DNA of 64,000 bases, from positions 33,756,001 to 33,820,000 of the forward strand of contig NC_058192.1 of the NCBI RefSeq assembly GCF_907165205.1, read 5' to 3'. Positions 62,439-64,000 of the stretch are shown here, piece by piece (within the stretch, counting starts at the first letter, position 1; each line of letters begins with the position of its first letter). This DNA is from Coccinella septempunctata (taxonomy: Eukaryota; Arthropoda; Insecta; Coleoptera; Coccinellidae). Under the pieces are notes generated by a model. That model did not search any database. It saw only the letters and a list, made by a program, of their open reading frames with translations, and was not told the DNA's origin. The translations under genes and the position numbers were made by a program.

Positions 62439-64000
62439 TTGTGAACTTGGTCTAGCATTTTTTTTTGATTTTCTGAAACTTGTTTTTTTGTGAAATGTGC
62501 TATCAATTTTGTTCCAAAGACATTTAAAAAAATATTCTTATGTCTTATACAGACAACGCATCAATAATCTTATCAAAATAAAACGGTTCAATCTCGCGAG
62601 TAGATTTGTTTTTAAATGACTAAATCTCCATTGTTTCTTCTTTCAGATTTTGAACTACAAATCAAAGTTTCAAATTTGTAAATGATCTCAATATGCGATT
62701 GAGATTATATTTACTGCAGTAATAAGTTAATGCCAAGGTTGATGTCCGATAAAACATGATTTCTGGATAGCAGCGGCAACGTTGAGAATTTTACAGCTGC
62801 GTAGTGTGTATCGATCGCATGGTCGATTGAAGCACGTGTTCAAATCTTTTCCAGATGGCATGGAATGTTTTCATGCAGCCGACAAAAGTACAGGCTGTCT
62901 CAAATTCGTTGACCAATGATGGGCTCTCGAAAACTAGTCTAGTATTCACCTTTACTAGTATCGAATTCGAAGCATAGATAACTCCAATAATTGTCAAAGT
63001 GTAGAATTGGTTTAGTTCATTTCATTATCATTAATATCATTTAAAAATGATAATGAATATAGCGCTATTCTAACGGAAGAACCGATATTTCGTAAATTAT
63101 TTTTCAACCCAATGAACAATTTTCTGCTGGTGTGATTCCTTTTGGGAGGCTTTTCGAAATATAAATTCTGTGCAATTTTTATCATTCAGAAATGAAGTAT
63201 CATTCATAGTTTTCGAAAAAATTCCTTCATTTTTCAATTTCTTTCCGCACCTTATTGATATCTATGAAATTAGAGTCATGTGTTTTAGTTACGTTCAGAC
63301 GAAAACAGTAAACAAATATACAGGGTGTCCCACGACGGTGAAGGTAGGGAATATTGCAAAAATCGAGAGTAGAAGAGAATTGTAGTTTTGGGGTTTCAAA
63401 CTAACTATGACTCTGTTTGTCCCTCTATAGTGACATCGGTTTTCAATATGTATATTGTATATTCATTTGTTCCTCTGGAGGGACAGTTTATAAAAAAAAA
63501 CAAGAGATGTCAGATTTATAAATCGAATAAACTCTTCTCCTGAACTCTGGCTTCATATAAATAGCGGAATAATTTTGGATACATTTTTTCAATAAAGTGC
63601 AAGTGGTGCAGCTCTTTCTGATATTATGGTTACTATGAGTCTTTTGTTGTCAGTCACGTGACATCATATTCAAAATCAATAAGGGGACAAAATGTTCATT
63701 TTAGCATTTCTATGTTCCTTCTGAGTACACGATTTTAACAATCCAGTACGTGCGGTCTAAAACGAACGAATTTAAAAACTACAGGTAGATATTTTCTGAA
63801 ACTTTTTAAGGTTCTCACTTCCAATCTCTGGAACAAAATCAATTAAAAAAATTGAAATAACCGTAAATTCTTGCACTTATTTGTCAGGACTTAATTATGC
63901 AGAAAAATTGTTGCCTGACAATGATCTGAAAAAAGGAACTTTAAAATTATAATTATGTATAAGAGCAAATCCGATATTTCGATTTTTTTCTCATTTTGTT

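Larger units (their letters stand above)
56157..64000 (-). repeat. Large inverted repeat, right arm (runs off the window)
   Basis: Imperfect reverse complement of 44983-52068, starting GCGTGCACTTTGGGGAAC. It contains the mirror recombinase pseudogene, 131-bp units, foldback and GTGACATCATATTC segments. The pairing still holds at base 64000, so the arm continues beyond the window. Differences from the left arm include the 983-bp transposon, a 130-bp shorter foldback and scattered substitutions. Confidence 0.93.

Overview
This is repeat-dominated nuclear DNA from an arthropod, most likely an insect. The reasons are: a satellite of 145-bp monomers, Gypsy-type LTR retrotransposons, several non-LTR reverse transcriptases, a Crypton-like tyrosine recombinase relic, many small foldback elements and long (TA)n tracts. 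There is no bacterial-style operon, no convincing host gene and no RNA gene I can support. The species cannot be read from the sequence. Nearly every coding segment is a broken mobile-element gene.

Layout. 1-3173: satellite, reversed relative to the main array. 3174-3858: a Gypsy integrase end on the minus strand. 3859-25789: about 22 kb of satellite in the plus orientation, with one 592-bp inverted segment (22629-23220). Inside it are two higher-order repeats: a 33-monomer unit of 4785 bp (two copies) and an overlapping 31-monomer unit of 4464 bp (two copies). 25790-27697: leader, primer-binding site and long LTR of a Gypsy element on the minus strand, which appears to have inserted into the foldback element at 27698-28725. 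28855-30510: fragments of two different Jockey/CR1-type reverse transcriptases. 30925-34047: a second, internally deleted Gypsy element (gag knuckles, protease, integrase pieces, polypurine tract, LTR). 34048-38064: copy A of a non-LTR retrotransposon with a restriction-like endonuclease (R2/R4/NeSL group), interrupted by a nested 375-bp insertion. 38065-39260: (TA)n, a GAGGAAC array and degenerate tandem units. 39261-45629: mostly nested foldback elements with ACAGGGTGT-type ends.

44983-64000 is a giant imperfect inverted repeat. The arms are at least 7 kb each and run past the window on the right. The centre holds (TA)n tracts and copy B of the endonuclease retrotransposon (52232-55918), which is nearly complete. 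Both arms carry the same Crypton-like recombinase pseudogene with the same in-frame stops. Only the right arm carries a 983-bp DNA transposon flanked by an 8-bp target duplication, so the left arm serves as its empty site.

How it fits together: both copies of the endonuclease retrotransposon have 5' ends abutting (TA)n, and both sit beside the same host repeat, (TA)n followed by spaced GAGGAAC motifs and TGACAGGTGTC units. This suggests a (TA)n target carried on a dispersed repeat. The region reads as a heterochromatic layer cake built by satellite amplification, nested transposition and large inverted duplication.
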